From positions 1 through 64,000 of the forward strand of contig JBDHLB010000016.1 in NCBI GenBank assembly GCA_039586095.1: a stretch of DNA of 64,000 bases, in the 5' to 3' direction. Numbering within the stretch: the stretch's first letter is position 1; each line of letters begins with the position of its first letter. A model generated the notes under the pieces. The model searched no databases. It was not told the DNA's origin and saw only the letters and a list, made by a program, of their open reading frames with translations. This document shows positions 1 to 8,251 of this stretch, piece after piece. Both the position numbers and the translations under genes were made by a program. Source of the stretch: JBDHBD01 sp039586095. GTDB lineage: Bacteria; Gemmatimonadota; Gemmatimonadetes; Palauibacterales; Palauibacteraceae.

Positions 1-2
1 TG

Positions 3-434
3 ACACCCCGGCAGGCGGCGGACCGACTGTTCGACCGGGCGATGACGGAGAGAGAGTCCGGGGATCCGGAACGAGGCCAGTTCTTCGCGCAAATGGCGAT
101 CCAGGCGTATGGCCAGATCCCGCCGTCGGAGCTCGACCCGGACGCGCACCTGCACCTCGGGCTGCTTCAGCTGGCACTCGGCAATCCACAGGGTGCCCGG
201 GCCGCCGCCGCGACGATACTCGGGCCGAACCCGAACCAGCTGTTCGGCCTCCTCATCGAGGTGCGAGCGGCGGAAGCGGCGGGCGATCCGGCGGCGCTCG
301 AGGCGGCGCGTGATCGTTTCCGTGCGGCTGTGGCCGCCGGCGAGACACCGGATCTGCCTGTGTACGAGCCCCACCGGGCGCTGCTCGAGAACTTCATGCT
401 CGAGCTGGGCGCCGGGGTAGAGGGAGGCGGCTAG
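3..434 (+). CDS. TPR-type protein, C-terminal fragment
   Basis: The frame is open from the window edge and ends at a TAG, so the true start lies upstream; the ATG at 42 is probably internal. The visible 143 residues are Ala/Leu/Pro-rich helical repeats, with a segment HLHLGLLQLALGNPQGARAAA followed by a second helical pair, as in tetratricopeptide-repeat proteins. No catalytic motif is visible. Such repeats usually serve protein-protein contacts, so partner and pathway cannot be named. About 100 bp with no recognised signal separate it from the next gene. Confidence 0.6.
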   Translation, partial: TPRQAADRLFDRAMTERESGDPERGQFFAQMAIQAYGQIPPSELDPDAHLHLGLLQLALGNPQGARAAAATILGPNPNQLFGLLIEVRAAEAAGDPAALEAARDRFRAAVAAGETPDLPVYEPHRALLENFMLELGAGVEGGG

Positions 435-533
435 CATCCTCCGTTCGGAATCGGTGTACTCTCTTGCCGCCCCCTACCCACCCGCCATCTTCACCTGGGG
501 AACCCACACCGCTCCACGCGAGTCGGAGAACGC

Positions 534-1148
534 ATGGATAAGGAGTCTCGACTTCCGGCCGGGGTAGTCGCTCTCGATACTGACCGGCCGATCTGGGATC
601 GAGTGTTTACGGTCGCGCCACTCGTCGTGATCGGGACCAGGGAGGACGACCACTACGATCTCGCGCCGAAGCACATGGCGTTCCCGCTCGGTTGGCAGAA
701 CTTCTTCGGCTTCGTCTGCTCGCCCAAGCATTCCACGTATCATAACGTGGTCCGCTCGAAGGAGTTCACGGTCAGTTACCCCCGTCCCGAGCAGGTCTTC
801 CTGGCGAGTCTGGCCGCGGCCCCGCGTCACGGTTGGGAGGGCGAGAAGCCCGTTCTCGGCTCGCTCCCCACGTTCGCGGCCCGCGTGGTCGATGGCGTGT
901 TTCTCGAAGACGCGTACTTCTGTCTCGAGTGCCGGTTCGAGCGCGTGCTGGACGGCTTCGGGCGCAACAGTCTGATCATCGGACGGATCGTGGGAGCCTT
1001 CGCGCACCAGGACGCGCTTCGAATCAGTGAAGAGGAGGACGAGGAGCGGCTGCGTCGCGGACCGTTGCTCGCCTACGTGGACCCGGGGCGTTACGCGACG
1101 ATCGACACGACGCACGCCTTCCCGTTCCCCGAAGGCTTCCGCAAGTAG
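534..1148 (+). CDS. flavin reductase-like FMN-binding protein
   Basis: A 204-residue protein resembling the flavin-reductase-like split-barrel family, which binds FMN and reduces flavin or acts as a small NAD(P)H:flavin oxidoreductase. Family-like stretches are the N-terminal APLVVIGTREDDHYDLAPKHMA strand region (residues 28-49), where family members bind FMN phosphate, and FFGFVCSPKHSTYHNV (57-72), where a substrate-side loop sits. Length is normal. It lies 7 bp upstream of the M20 peptidase gene and probably shares its transcript. The link to glutamate metabolism is positional only, and the true electron acceptor is unknown. Confidence 0.75.
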   Translation: MDKESRLPAGVVALDTDRPIWDRVFTVAPLVVIGTREDDHYDLAPKHMAFPLGWQNFFGFVCSPKHSTYHNVVRSKEFTVSYPRPEQVFLASLAAAPRHGWEGEKPVLGSLPTFAARVVDGVFLEDAYFCLECRFERVLDGFGRNSLIIGRIVGAFAHQDALRISEEEDEERLRRGPLLAYVDPGRYATIDTTHAFPFPEGFRK

Positions 1149-1155
1149 TCCTGCG

Positions 1156-2397
1156 ATGGAGAGCGAGCACGCACTCCGCACAACGGGACGACCGGGCGTC
1201 GGCTCCGCGCTCTCTCCGGCCGACGACGAGGCCGAGCGCATCCTCGCGTACCTCGGAGAGCGGCGCACGGAGATCGTCTCGTTTCTCGAGCAGCTCGTTC
1301 AGCTGGAGTCTCCCTCGACGCGACCGGAGCGGCAGGCTCCGGTGCTGGAGCGTCTGAAGAGTGGACTGAGCGCTGCCGGGCTGCGCATCTCCACCCTGTC
1401 CGGCCGGTCGACCGGTGGGCACCTGTACGCCCGCCCTCCGGACCGCGAGCGAGGCGCTCCGTTTCAACTTCTGCTGGGTCACTGCGACACGGTATGGCCG
1501 ATCGGAACGCTCGCCTCGATGCCCGTGCAGGTGGACGATCACGTACTTCGCGGGCCGGGCAGCTTCGACATGAAGGGCGGCCTCACCATTGCGGTCCACG
1601 CCCTCAAGGCCCTCCGCGATCTGGATCTGCGGCCAACGGTCACACCCGTGGTGCTGTTCACGTCGGACGAAGAGATCGGGAGTATCGAGTCCAAGCGGCA
1701 CATCCATCGGCTGGCGCGCCGGGCCGACCGCGCGTTCGTTCTCGAACCGGCGCTCGGCCTGGAGGGTCGACTGAAGACCGCACGGAAGGGCGTCGGCCGG
1801 TTCACCGTGCGGGTGTTGGGGAAGAGCGCCCACGGAGGGCTCGAGCCCGAGGCGGGGGCGAGCGCCATCGTAGAGCTGGCGTACGTGATCCAGGCGCTGC
1901 ACGGCCTGGCAGACCCCGAGCGGGGCGTCACCGTCAACGTGGGCACGATCGAGGGGGGTACGCGACCGAATGTCGTGGCGGCGGAGAGCCGCGCGGAAGC
2001 CGACGTGCGGCTCCTCTCGATCGCCGACGCCGCGCAGGTGGAGGCAGCCATCCACGGCCTGACCGCCACGACTCCGGGGACGCGGCTCGAGATCGAAGGC
2101 CGCGTCGGTCGTGCGCCCATGGAGCCGACGAGGCGCAACCAGGCCCTGTGGCGAGCCGTCCGGGCCGAGGGGCGGCGCCTCGGGCTGGAGCTCGAGGAAG
2201 GGCTGTCGGGCGGCGCATCGGACGGCAACTTCACCAGCGAGCACACGGCGACCCTGGATGGTCTCGGGGCGGTGGGGGATGGCGCGCACGCCGAGCACGA
2301 GTTCGTGTACCTGGACAGTCTCGTGGAACGGGCCGCGCTGCTCGCGCTCGCCCTCTTGCTGCCGGCCCGATCCACAGACCGCCGGAGCCCGGCATGA
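1156..2397 (+). CDS. M20 family carboxypeptidase (glutamate carboxypeptidase CPG2-like)
   Basis: A 413-residue M20 metallopeptidase expected to use two zinc ions to release a C-terminal amino acid, most like the glutamate carboxypeptidase (CPG2) subgroup. Visible metal and catalytic motifs: GHCDTVWP (first His-Asp), GPGSFDMKGG (bridging Asp), TSDEEIGS (catalytic Glu pair), FVLEPA, and a late HAEHE His. The lid domain sits around residues 205-320. The ATG at 1156 is preferred over an in-frame upstream ATG at 1027, which would overlap the flavin reductase. No signal peptide, so cytoplasmic. Its stop overlaps the next start in ATGA. With GdhA downstream, released glutamate could be deaminated directly. 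Confidence 0.85.
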   Translation: MESEHALRTTGRPGVGSALSPADDEAERILAYLGERRTEIVSFLEQLVQLESPSTRPERQAPVLERLKSGLSAAGLRISTLSGRSTGGHLYARPPDRERGAPFQLLLGHCDTVWPIGTLASMPVQVDDHVLRGPGSFDMKGGLTIAVHALKALRDLDLRPTVTPVVLFTSDEEIGSIESKRHIHRLARRADRAFVLEPALGLEGRLKTARKGVGRFTVRVLGKSAHGGLEPEAGASAIVELAYVIQALHGLADPERGVTVNVGTIEGGTRPNVVAAESRAEADVRLLSIADAAQVEAAIHGLTATTPGTRLEIEGRVGRAPMEPTRRNQALWRAVRAEGRRLGLELEEGLSGGASDGNFTSEHTATLDGLGAVGDGAHAEHEFVYLDSLVERAALLALALLLPARSTDRRSPA

Positions 2398-3407
2398 ACG
2401 GCCGGTACTTCCTCACCTCCCTCACCCGCATCTCGGAGCTCGCCCGGCGCGACTTCGTAGTGGGGGAGTGGCCACGAGAGGAATGGGAGCGCGGCGACTA
2501 CGTGGTGGGCGAGGTGCTGCGGGTCTCGCGTGGGCAACGGATCGAGCTGCCGACCGGGAGGATGATCGAGATCGCGGAGGGCGATCTCATCATGGGGGCG
2601 TTCGGACAGCGCCACGCGACCTTGGAGCTCGTCGGCGACTGGCGGGCGATCGATACGAGCGGCTACATGGACCTGCTCACGGGAGGCGGTCTGTACGGGA
2701 AATGCACGTCCAAGTCGACGTTGCTCCTCAAACCGCCGCACGCACGCTATGCGGGCCACGTGCAGATCGAGGGTCGCAAGAGCAACATGCGTGATTGGGT
2801 GGAACGGGTGCCGGAGCGCACCTACGACGTGCCGAGCGTCCTGTGCTTCGGCACCTCGATGTCTTCCGGGAAGACGACAGCCGCGCGCATGATGATCCGT
2901 CAACTGAAGAAACGCGGCCTGCGGGTGATCGGTGCGAAAGTGACGGGGGCGGGCCGCTACCGGGACGTGCTGACGATGAGCGACGCCGGGGCTGATCACA
3001 TCTTCGATTTCTCGGATGTGGGTCTGCCCTCCACGGTCTGCCCGGAAGACGAATACCGGGACGCGCTGCGGCAGCTGCTGTCTCGCATGGCCTCGGTGGA
3101 GGCGGACGTGGCGGTGATCGAGGTAGCGGCATCGCCGCTGGAGCCGTACAACGGTCAGGTGGCCATCGATGAGTTGCGAGACAATTTGCGTCTCAAGGTC
3201 CTGTGCGCCACCGATCCGTACTCGGTCGTCGGCGCGATGACCGCGTTCAGTATCCAGCCGGACATCGTTACGGGCATCGCTTCCAACACCGAGGCCGGAC
3301 TGGAGCTGATCGAAAAGCTCTCCGGTGTGAGAGCGATCAACGTGATGCGCAAACGCGCTGCGCCCCAGCTGAAGGCGATCCTGAAGGAGAGTTTGCAGCT
3401 GGACTGA
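2394..3407 (+). CDS. P-loop NTPase, DUF1611/DgcN-like
   Basis: A 337-residue protein with an N-terminal domain (about 1-145) and a C-terminal P-loop domain beginning VLCFGTSMSSGKTTAARMMIRQL (Walker A GTSMSSGKT near residue 160). A VTGAGRYRD loop and VAVIEVAASPLEPYNG segment follow. This layout resembles DUF1611 proteins, of which DgcN is a reported D-glutamate N-acetyltransferase; MobB/CobB-type P-loop proteins look similar at this resolution. The ATGA overlap with the CPG2-like peptidase and GdhA downstream fit a glutamate-related role. The usual partner of DgcN, a racemase/epimerase, is absent here, so the assignment is tentative. Confidence 0.55.
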   Translation: MNGRYFLTSLTRISELARRDFVVGEWPREEWERGDYVVGEVLRVSRGQRIELPTGRMIEIAEGDLIMGAFGQRHATLELVGDWRAIDTSGYMDLLTGGGLYGKCTSKSTLLLKPPHARYAGHVQIEGRKSNMRDWVERVPERTYDVPSVLCFGTSMSSGKTTAARMMIRQLKKRGLRVIGAKVTGAGRYRDVLTMSDAGADHIFDFSDVGLPSTVCPEDEYRDALRQLLSRMASVEADVAVIEVAASPLEPYNGQVAIDELRDNLRLKVLCATDPYSVVGAMTAFSIQPDIVTGIASNTEAGLELIEKLSGVRAINVMRKRAAPQLKAILKESLQLD

Positions 3408-3525
3408 GGGGATGTGATCACGCGCGTCGTCGAGGTCGGCTCGCGCACGCGCGACCGGCCGGGGACCTGCCGGAGGCAGGCGATGTGCATGTACCCGAAA
3501 GAGGGGAATTGGGAGAACAGGGGAA

Positions 3526-4857
3526 ATGGAACTCGAATCGTTCATGGAGAGAGTCATCCGTCGCAGCCTCAACGAGCCGGAGTTTCACCAGGCCGTCCGA
3601 GAGGTCGCGGAGAGCGTAATCCCGTTTGTCAAAGAACACCCGGCCTACGAGAAGGCGAACGTCCTCGAGCGTCTGACCGAACCGGACCGGGTCATCATGT
3701 TTCGCGTCTGCTGGGAGGACGATGAGGGCAAGGTGCGGGTGAACCGCGGTTATCGGGTTCAGTTCAACAACTCGATCGGCCCGTACAAGGGGGGCTTACG
3801 ATTCGACCCGTCCGTGTCACTCGGCGTGCTCAAGTTTCTCGGCTTCGAACAGGTACTGAAGAACAGCCTGACAACGCTTCCGATGGGGGGCGCCAAGGGC
3901 GGCTCGGACTTCAATCCGAAGGGCAAGAGCGATGCGGAGGTGATGCGCTTCTGCCAGGCCTTCATGTCGGAGCTGTTCCGTCACATGGGCCAGGACACCG
4001 ACGTGCCCGCGGGCGACATCGGGGTCGGAGCGCGAGAGATCGGGTATCTGTTCGGGCAGTACAAGCGCCTGAAGAACGAGTGGACCGGCGCGATGACGGG
4101 GAAGGGCGCCGCATTCGGCGGGAGCCTGATCCGCACCGAGGCCACGGGTTTTGGGGCCGTCTACTTCGCGCGCTACATGCTCAAGACCCGGGACGACTCT
4201 CTGGACGGCAAGGTGTGCACCGTCTCCGGGTCCGGGAACGTGGCACAGTACGCCACGCAAAAACTGATGGAGCGTGGCGCGAAGGTGGTCACCCTCTCGG
4301 ACCGGACAGGGTTCATCCATGACTCGGAGGGGATCGACGAGGAGAAGCTGGAGTGGGTCGTGGACCTCAAGACCCGGCGACGCGGCAACCTGAGCGAGTA
4401 CGCGGACCACTTCGGCTGCGAGTTCCACGCCGATGAGCGACCCTGGCGCGTGCCCTGCGACGCTGCCTTTCCGTGCGCGACCCAGAACGAGCTGGATGGC
4501 GAGGACGCGCGCACGTTGCTCGCCAACGGCTGCTTCGTCGTGTCGGAGGGGGCCAACATGCCGGCCACGCCGGAGGCGGTGAACGCGTTCCGCGACGCGA
4601 AGATCCTCTACGGACCCGGTAAGGCGGCCAACGCGGGCGGCGTGGCAATCTCGGGGTTGGAGATGACCCAGAACGCGATCCGCCTCAGCTGGAGTCGCGA
4701 GGAGGTGGACCGTAGGCTGCGGGACATCATGCGGCAGATCCACGAGACCTGTGTCGAGTACGGTGAACATGACGGGAGCATCGACTACGTCACGGGGGCC
4801 AACGTCGGCGGGTTCGTGAAGGTGGCCGACGCGACGCTGGCGTACGGCGTGTTGTGA
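3526..4857 (+). CDS. gdhA: glutamate dehydrogenase (NADP-type, GdhA family)
   Basis: A 443-residue hexameric-type glutamate dehydrogenase interconverting glutamate with 2-oxoglutarate and ammonia. Clear family motifs: GYRVQFNNSIGPYKGGLRFDPS (62-83), the catalytic-lysine region LPMGGAKGGSDFNPKGKS (109-126), PAGDIGVGAREIGYLFGQYK, and a Rossmann segment VSGSGNVAQYATQKL. GAKGGSDFNP and the roughly 445-residue length match the bacterial NADP(H)-dependent class, though coenzyme preference is inferred. The 118-bp leader contains a CCTGCC/GGCAGG hairpin and an AGGGGA-like ribosome site. Its TGA overlaps the GTG of the second M20 gene. Confidence 0.95.
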   Translation: MELESFMERVIRRSLNEPEFHQAVREVAESVIPFVKEHPAYEKANVLERLTEPDRVIMFRVCWEDDEGKVRVNRGYRVQFNNSIGPYKGGLRFDPSVSLGVLKFLGFEQVLKNSLTTLPMGGAKGGSDFNPKGKSDAEVMRFCQAFMSELFRHMGQDTDVPAGDIGVGAREIGYLFGQYKRLKNEWTGAMTGKGAAFGGSLIRTEATGFGAVYFARYMLKTRDDSLDGKVCTVSGSGNVAQYATQKLMERGAKVVTLSDRTGFIHDSEGIDEEKLEWVVDLKTRRRGNLSEYADHFGCEFHADERPWRVPCDAAFPCATQNELDGEDARTLLANGCFVVSEGANMPATPEAVNAFRDAKILYGPGKAANAGGVAISGLEMTQNAIRLSWSREEVDRRLRDIMRQIHETCVEYGEHDGSIDYVTGANVGGFVKVADATLAYGVL

Positions 4858-6038
4858 CCGACCTGGAGAGCTGTGTCGCCTTTCTGAGGCGGCTCATCCA
4901 GACACAGAGCATGCCCGGCGAGGAGGAAGCCCTCGCCGGGCTGGTGGCTGCCGAGATGCGGAGACTCGGGTACGACGAGGTCCGCATCGACGAGGTCGGC
5001 AACGTGATCGGGACGCTACACGGCCGGGCCGCGGCCCCCAGCCTTCTGCTCAATACCCACCTCGACCACGTGGATGTGGGCGATCCGGCCGGCTGGCCTC
5101 ATCCACCCTTCGCCGCGGAAGTGGCCGCGGGGCGCGTGTGGGGCCGTGGTGCGGTCGACATCAAGGGACCACTGGCCGCGCAGGTGCACGGTGTTGGACG
5201 ACTCGCCGGGGCCAACCCGCGGCCTCCGGGTCCGGTGCACGTTACGGCCGTCGTGCAGGAAGAGATCGGCGGGCTGGGCGCCCGCCACCTGGCGGAGCGC
5301 CTGCCGGCCCATCTGGTGCTCGTGGGGGAGCCGAGCTCGAACGAACTGCGGCGTGGCCACCGTGGAAGGGTCGAGGTGTGTGTCCACGCGACCGGCCGAA
5401 GCGTGCACGCCTCTGTCCCGGAGCGGGGGGCCAACCCACTCGGCACCATCGGCAGGTTTCTGGCTCGCCTGGACGAGGTGTCTCTACCGGTGAGCGAGGA
5501 CCTCGGCGCAGCCAGTCTCGCCCCGACGTTGATCCGTACGGACCAGCGAAGTGCCAACGTCGTCCCGGGCGAGGTGTGGCTGACCTGCGACTGCCGGACG
5601 ATTCCCGGGCAGTCGGCCGACGACCTTCGTGACGCGCTGGACCCTCTCCTGCGCGACTGTCTGGTTCCCGGTGTGGAGGCACAGATCGAGATTCCTTCGG
5701 TGCCGCGACACAGCTACACGGGAGTGAGGCGGGACCTGCCGGCCGACAACCCGGCCTTCTCTCTGCCCGCGGGCCACCCGGCCCTGAACACGGCCGCCCA
5801 CGTCCTGGAGTCGGTGCTGGGCGGGTCTCCCTCGGTCGACGTATGGAGGTTCGCGACCGACGGAGGGCACTTCAGCCTGGCCGGTCGCACGGTGGTGGGC
5901 TTCGGTCCGGGCGACGAGACACTGGCCCACACCGTGGACGAGTCGATCGAGATCTCGGCCCTCGAGAGCGCGATGAACGCGTATGAAGCGCTGGCGCGTG
6001 ACTGGCCGCGCGCCTACGAGGCCGCTACGCGGGAGTAG
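4854..6038 (+). CDS. M20 family amidohydrolase (ArgE/DapE/YgeY-like)
   Basis: A 394-residue M20 metallohydrolase predicted to cleave an N-acyl amino acid or small peptide in the cytoplasm. Motifs: LNTHLDHVDVGD (metal His-Asp), WGRGAVDIKGP (bridging Asp), VVQEEIGGLGA (catalytic Glu), VGEPSSNE (metal) and a late LAHTVDE His. The central lid domain begins RGHRGRVEVCVHATGRSVHAS, a typical dimerisation segment. The GTG start overlaps the gdhA stop by 4 bp, indicating translational coupling and a shared role in glutamate or peptide use. Substrate cannot be read from sequence; YgeY-like and acetylornithine/succinyl-diaminopimelate deacylase relatives are all possible. Confidence 0.82.
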   Translation: MTDLESCVAFLRRLIQTQSMPGEEEALAGLVAAEMRRLGYDEVRIDEVGNVIGTLHGRAAAPSLLLNTHLDHVDVGDPAGWPHPPFAAEVAAGRVWGRGAVDIKGPLAAQVHGVGRLAGANPRPPGPVHVTAVVQEEIGGLGARHLAERLPAHLVLVGEPSSNELRRGHRGRVEVCVHATGRSVHASVPERGANPLGTIGRFLARLDEVSLPVSEDLGAASLAPTLIRTDQRSANVVPGEVWLTCDCRTIPGQSADDLRDALDPLLRDCLVPGVEAQIEIPSVPRHSYTGVRRDLPADNPAFSLPAGHPALNTAAHVLESVLGGSPSVDVWRFATDGGHFSLAGRTVVGFGPGDETLAHTVDESIEISALESAMNAYEALARDWPRAYEAATRE

Positions 6039-6097
6039 AGCACACGCGCTTCCGGTTCTGCCGCGCGGTCGATGATCGGCGAAGGCGACTGGCAGGC

Positions 6098-6271
6098 CTA
6101 GTGGACACGGGCCTTGAGCGCCTCGAACTCCCGCACGATGGAGCGCAGATGCTCGGAGGACAGGAGTTCCGGGCGCATCGCGATCGCAGCCAGCAGCTGC
6201 AGACGTGGCCCGTCGTCTCCTGCCGTCATCACGAGCCGAATGACCGGTTTCTGCTTCTTGACCCGTTTCAT
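6098..6271 (-). CDS. small basic hypothetical protein (57 aa)
   Basis: Read on the minus strand this is a 57-residue ORF beginning MKRVKKQKPVIRLVMTAGDD and ending KARVH, with a strong purine ribosome site (AGAGGGGGG) directly upstream of its ATG. The N-terminus is strongly basic; the rest predicts one long helix (LLSSEHLRSIVREFEALK). It follows the SSS symporter gene on the same strand, 133 bp downstream. The longer plus-strand frame here is its antisense shadow. Function unknown. The stretch 6272-6404 beside it holds nothing else I can recognise. Confidence 0.55.
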   Translation of the reverse strand: MKRVKKQKPVIRLVMTAGDDGPRLQLLAAIAMRPELLSSEHLRSIVREFEALKARVH

Positions 6272-6404
6272 CGTCCCCCCTCTTGACCGAGCTCCCCGCC
6301 GGGAGGTTCCACTCAGCCGCTTCCATCTAGTAGACGGGACGAAGGGGACAAAGGTAAGCGACCTGCGTGCCGAGTCGAGTTAGCAAGAGGGGGCCGCAGG
6401 CCCG

Positions 6405-7871
6405 TCAGCTCACCACGAAACGGGCGACATGCGACTCCTCCATGGGCCAAGTAGCGAGCGACACGACGACCAGAGTGACCAGGTTGGCGGCCACACCCCA
6501 GATGCCGGGGTGGATGTCCTGCCACTGCAGGCCCGGATTCAGGTTCCACACTACGGTAACGATACCGCCGGCCAACAGGCCCGAGAGAGCGCCGGCCGGC
6601 GTGGCGCGTGGCCAGAAGAAGGTCGCGACGCTAAGCGGAGCGAGCTGCGCGATGAAGCCGTACGAGAGGAGCAGCAGGTACACGAGCGAGAATTCCGAAG
6701 CGACCGCGAAGTAGTACGCGAGGCCGCCGATTACGACGACAAGCCACCGAATGAGCCGCCGCTCCTGGGCGTCCGGCAGCTCGGGACGCAACACGGCTCG
6801 ATAGAGATCCTTGACCGCGACCGAGGCGCTGGCGTGCAGCAGGGCGTCGCCCGTCGACATCGACGCGGCGAGCGCGCCCGCGCAGAACAGACCGACGACG
6901 AGGGCTGGAAGCTCGATCGATGTGATGACGGTCGGAAGAATGGCGTCGGCCGGCTCCACGCCGGGAAACGCGAGGACGCCGGAGAATCCGATGAACAGGA
7001 TCGGGACAAGAAAAATGAGAAAGGTCGGATAGAAGACGACGGTCTTCTTCAGCGTCCGGATGTCACGCGCCGTGTAGATCTTCATGAAGTAATGCGGCCA
7101 CAGGCTGAACCCGAGGACCGAGATCGCGACGGAGCTCGAGTATCCGCCCCAGCTCCACGGCTCGCCGCTGCCGTCCAGTCCGGGTGCCCGCAACAGCTCC
7201 GGCGCGGCCTCGGCAATCTGGTCGAACATCGGGCCCACGCCGCCGTACAGACGCATCGGCAGGTAGATGCCGAGCCCCCAGGCCAGCGCCATCATGAACA
7301 CCCCCTGGAAGGTGTTGGTCCACCCGACGCCCAACACGCCGCTCCGGTATACGTAGACGAGCACGACGCCATAGGCGATCGCAGCCCCGGCCCACACCGG
7401 AATCCGCCCCTCGGTCACGATGTTGAACACGTATCCCGCGCCCTCCATCTGCAGCGTCAGATACGGGAGGAAGGCGGCGAGCGAGATCACGGCCAGCACG
7501 CCCGAGAGGAGCGGGCTGCGGAACCGGTGCGCGAACAGCTCGGCCTGTGTCACGTAACCGTGCTCTCGACCGAGCCGTGCCACCCGGGGAGCGAAGAAAT
7601 ACCACGGCACCAGGCCCACCGTCCCGTACGCGAGGATATAGAACGCCGCGGCGCCCCGGGAATACGCCCAGCCCGGCCCTCCCAGAAAGGCGAACGCGCT
7701 GAAGATCGAAGCGCCCATGATGAAGTACAGAACCAGAAAGCCCAGCGCCCGATCTCCGGCCACGTAGCCTTCCGTGCTCGCCGTTGCCCGTCGCCCTGAT
7801 AGCAGACCCACAAGAAGGGAAACCCCCAGATACGCCAGCGTGACCGCCAGCACCGCGATCCATTGCGGCAT
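6405..7871 (-). CDS. sodium:solute symporter (SSS family)
   Basis: A 488-residue integral membrane protein with about 13 hydrophobic segments, starting MPQWIAVLAVTLAYLGVSLLVGL. The GASIFSAFAFLGGPGWAYSRG stretch (53-73) and the FCAGALAASMSTGDALLHASAS segment (about 323-344) match the sodium-site helices of the SSS family (PutP/PanF-type). It should import an organic solute with sodium. Immediately upstream, 3 bp away, is a DUF3311-like small membrane protein, a common companion of these transporters, preceded by gamma-glutamyltranspeptidase. That suggests uptake of an amino acid or gamma-glutamyl compound, but substrate is not readable. Confidence 0.88.
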   Translation of the reverse strand: MPQWIAVLAVTLAYLGVSLLVGLLSGRRATASTEGYVAGDRALGFLVLYFIMGASIFSAFAFLGGPGWAYSRGAAAFYILAYGTVGLVPWYFFAPRVARLGREHGYVTQAELFAHRFRSPLLSGVLAVISLAAFLPYLTLQMEGAGYVFNIVTEGRIPVWAGAAIAYGVVLVYVYRSGVLGVGWTNTFQGVFMMALAWGLGIYLPMRLYGGVGPMFDQIAEAAPELLRAPGLDGSGEPWSWGGYSSSVAISVLGFSLWPHYFMKIYTARDIRTLKKTVVFYPTFLIFLVPILFIGFSGVLAFPGVEPADAILPTVITSIELPALVVGLFCAGALAASMSTGDALLHASASVAVKDLYRAVLRPELPDAQERRLIRWLVVVIGGLAYYFAVASEFSLVYLLLLSYGFIAQLAPLSVATFFWPRATPAGALSGLLAGGIVTVVWNLNPGLQWQDIHPGIWGVAANLVTLVVVSLATWPMEESHVARFVVS

Positions 7872-7874
7872 CCG

Positions 7875-8153
7875 CTATCCCTCCCCCTGGGTGCCGGGCT
7901 CGTCGGGCTCCCGGCGGTTCCCCTCCCACACGAAGAGAAGGAGCAGGGCGACGAAGGAGAGCAGTATGATGACGATCACGTAGAAGAACGACAGGGGGAT
8001 GCCGAGCGGCCGCGGCTCTGCACCGGAAAACCACGAATAGGCCGGCCAGACGACCGCGCAGAACACCCCGAGGAAGAAGACGACGGCCGCTCGATACACA
8101 CGACGCTCCACAGGGTCGAGTCGGCTCGAGAAGAACCGGGGTGTCTTTCGCAT
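7875..8153 (-). CDS. DUF3311-like small membrane protein, symporter partner
   Basis: A 92-residue protein with two transmembrane helices (about 18-38 and 50-72) and a charged C-terminal tail. Between the helices the pattern WPAYSW...EPRPLGIPLSFFY resembles the Pro-Tyr ... Pro-x-x-x-Gly-x-Pro-x-Phe-Tyr signature of DUF3311 proteins, which are usually encoded beside SSS symporters. I chose the ATG at 8153 because AGAAGGAAG stands just upstream; a longer in-frame start at 8234 would add a low-complexity charged leader. It probably forms a complex with the symporter encoded 3 bp downstream. Confidence 0.72.
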   Translation of the reverse strand: MRKTPRFFSSRLDPVERRVYRAAVVFFLGVFCAVVWPAYSWFSGAEPRPLGIPLSFFYVIVIILLSFVALLLLFVWEGNRREPDEPGTQGEG

Positions 8154-8251
8154 ACTCGCTTCCTTCTCGCCTCTCTCGTCTCTGTCGTCTCTGTTCTCTC
8201 GTCGCTGTCCGCGAGCGTTCGCCTCGCACGGCACCGGACGAGTGCCCCAGG

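Noticed and set aside
474..1268. 264-residue minus-strand ORF over the flavin reductase
   Set aside because: Arg/Glu-rich antisense shadow of a recognised gene; the same applies to other long opposite-strand frames in this GC-rich window.
6101..6286. 61-residue plus-strand ORF
   Set aside because: Antisense to the 57-residue minus-strand ORF, which has the better ribosome site and composition.
8160..8215. Pyrimidine-rich tract with TCTCG/TCTCT repeats upstream of the small membrane protein
   Set aside because: Low-complexity leader sequence without exact repeats; not strong enough to call a regulatory element or tandem repeat.
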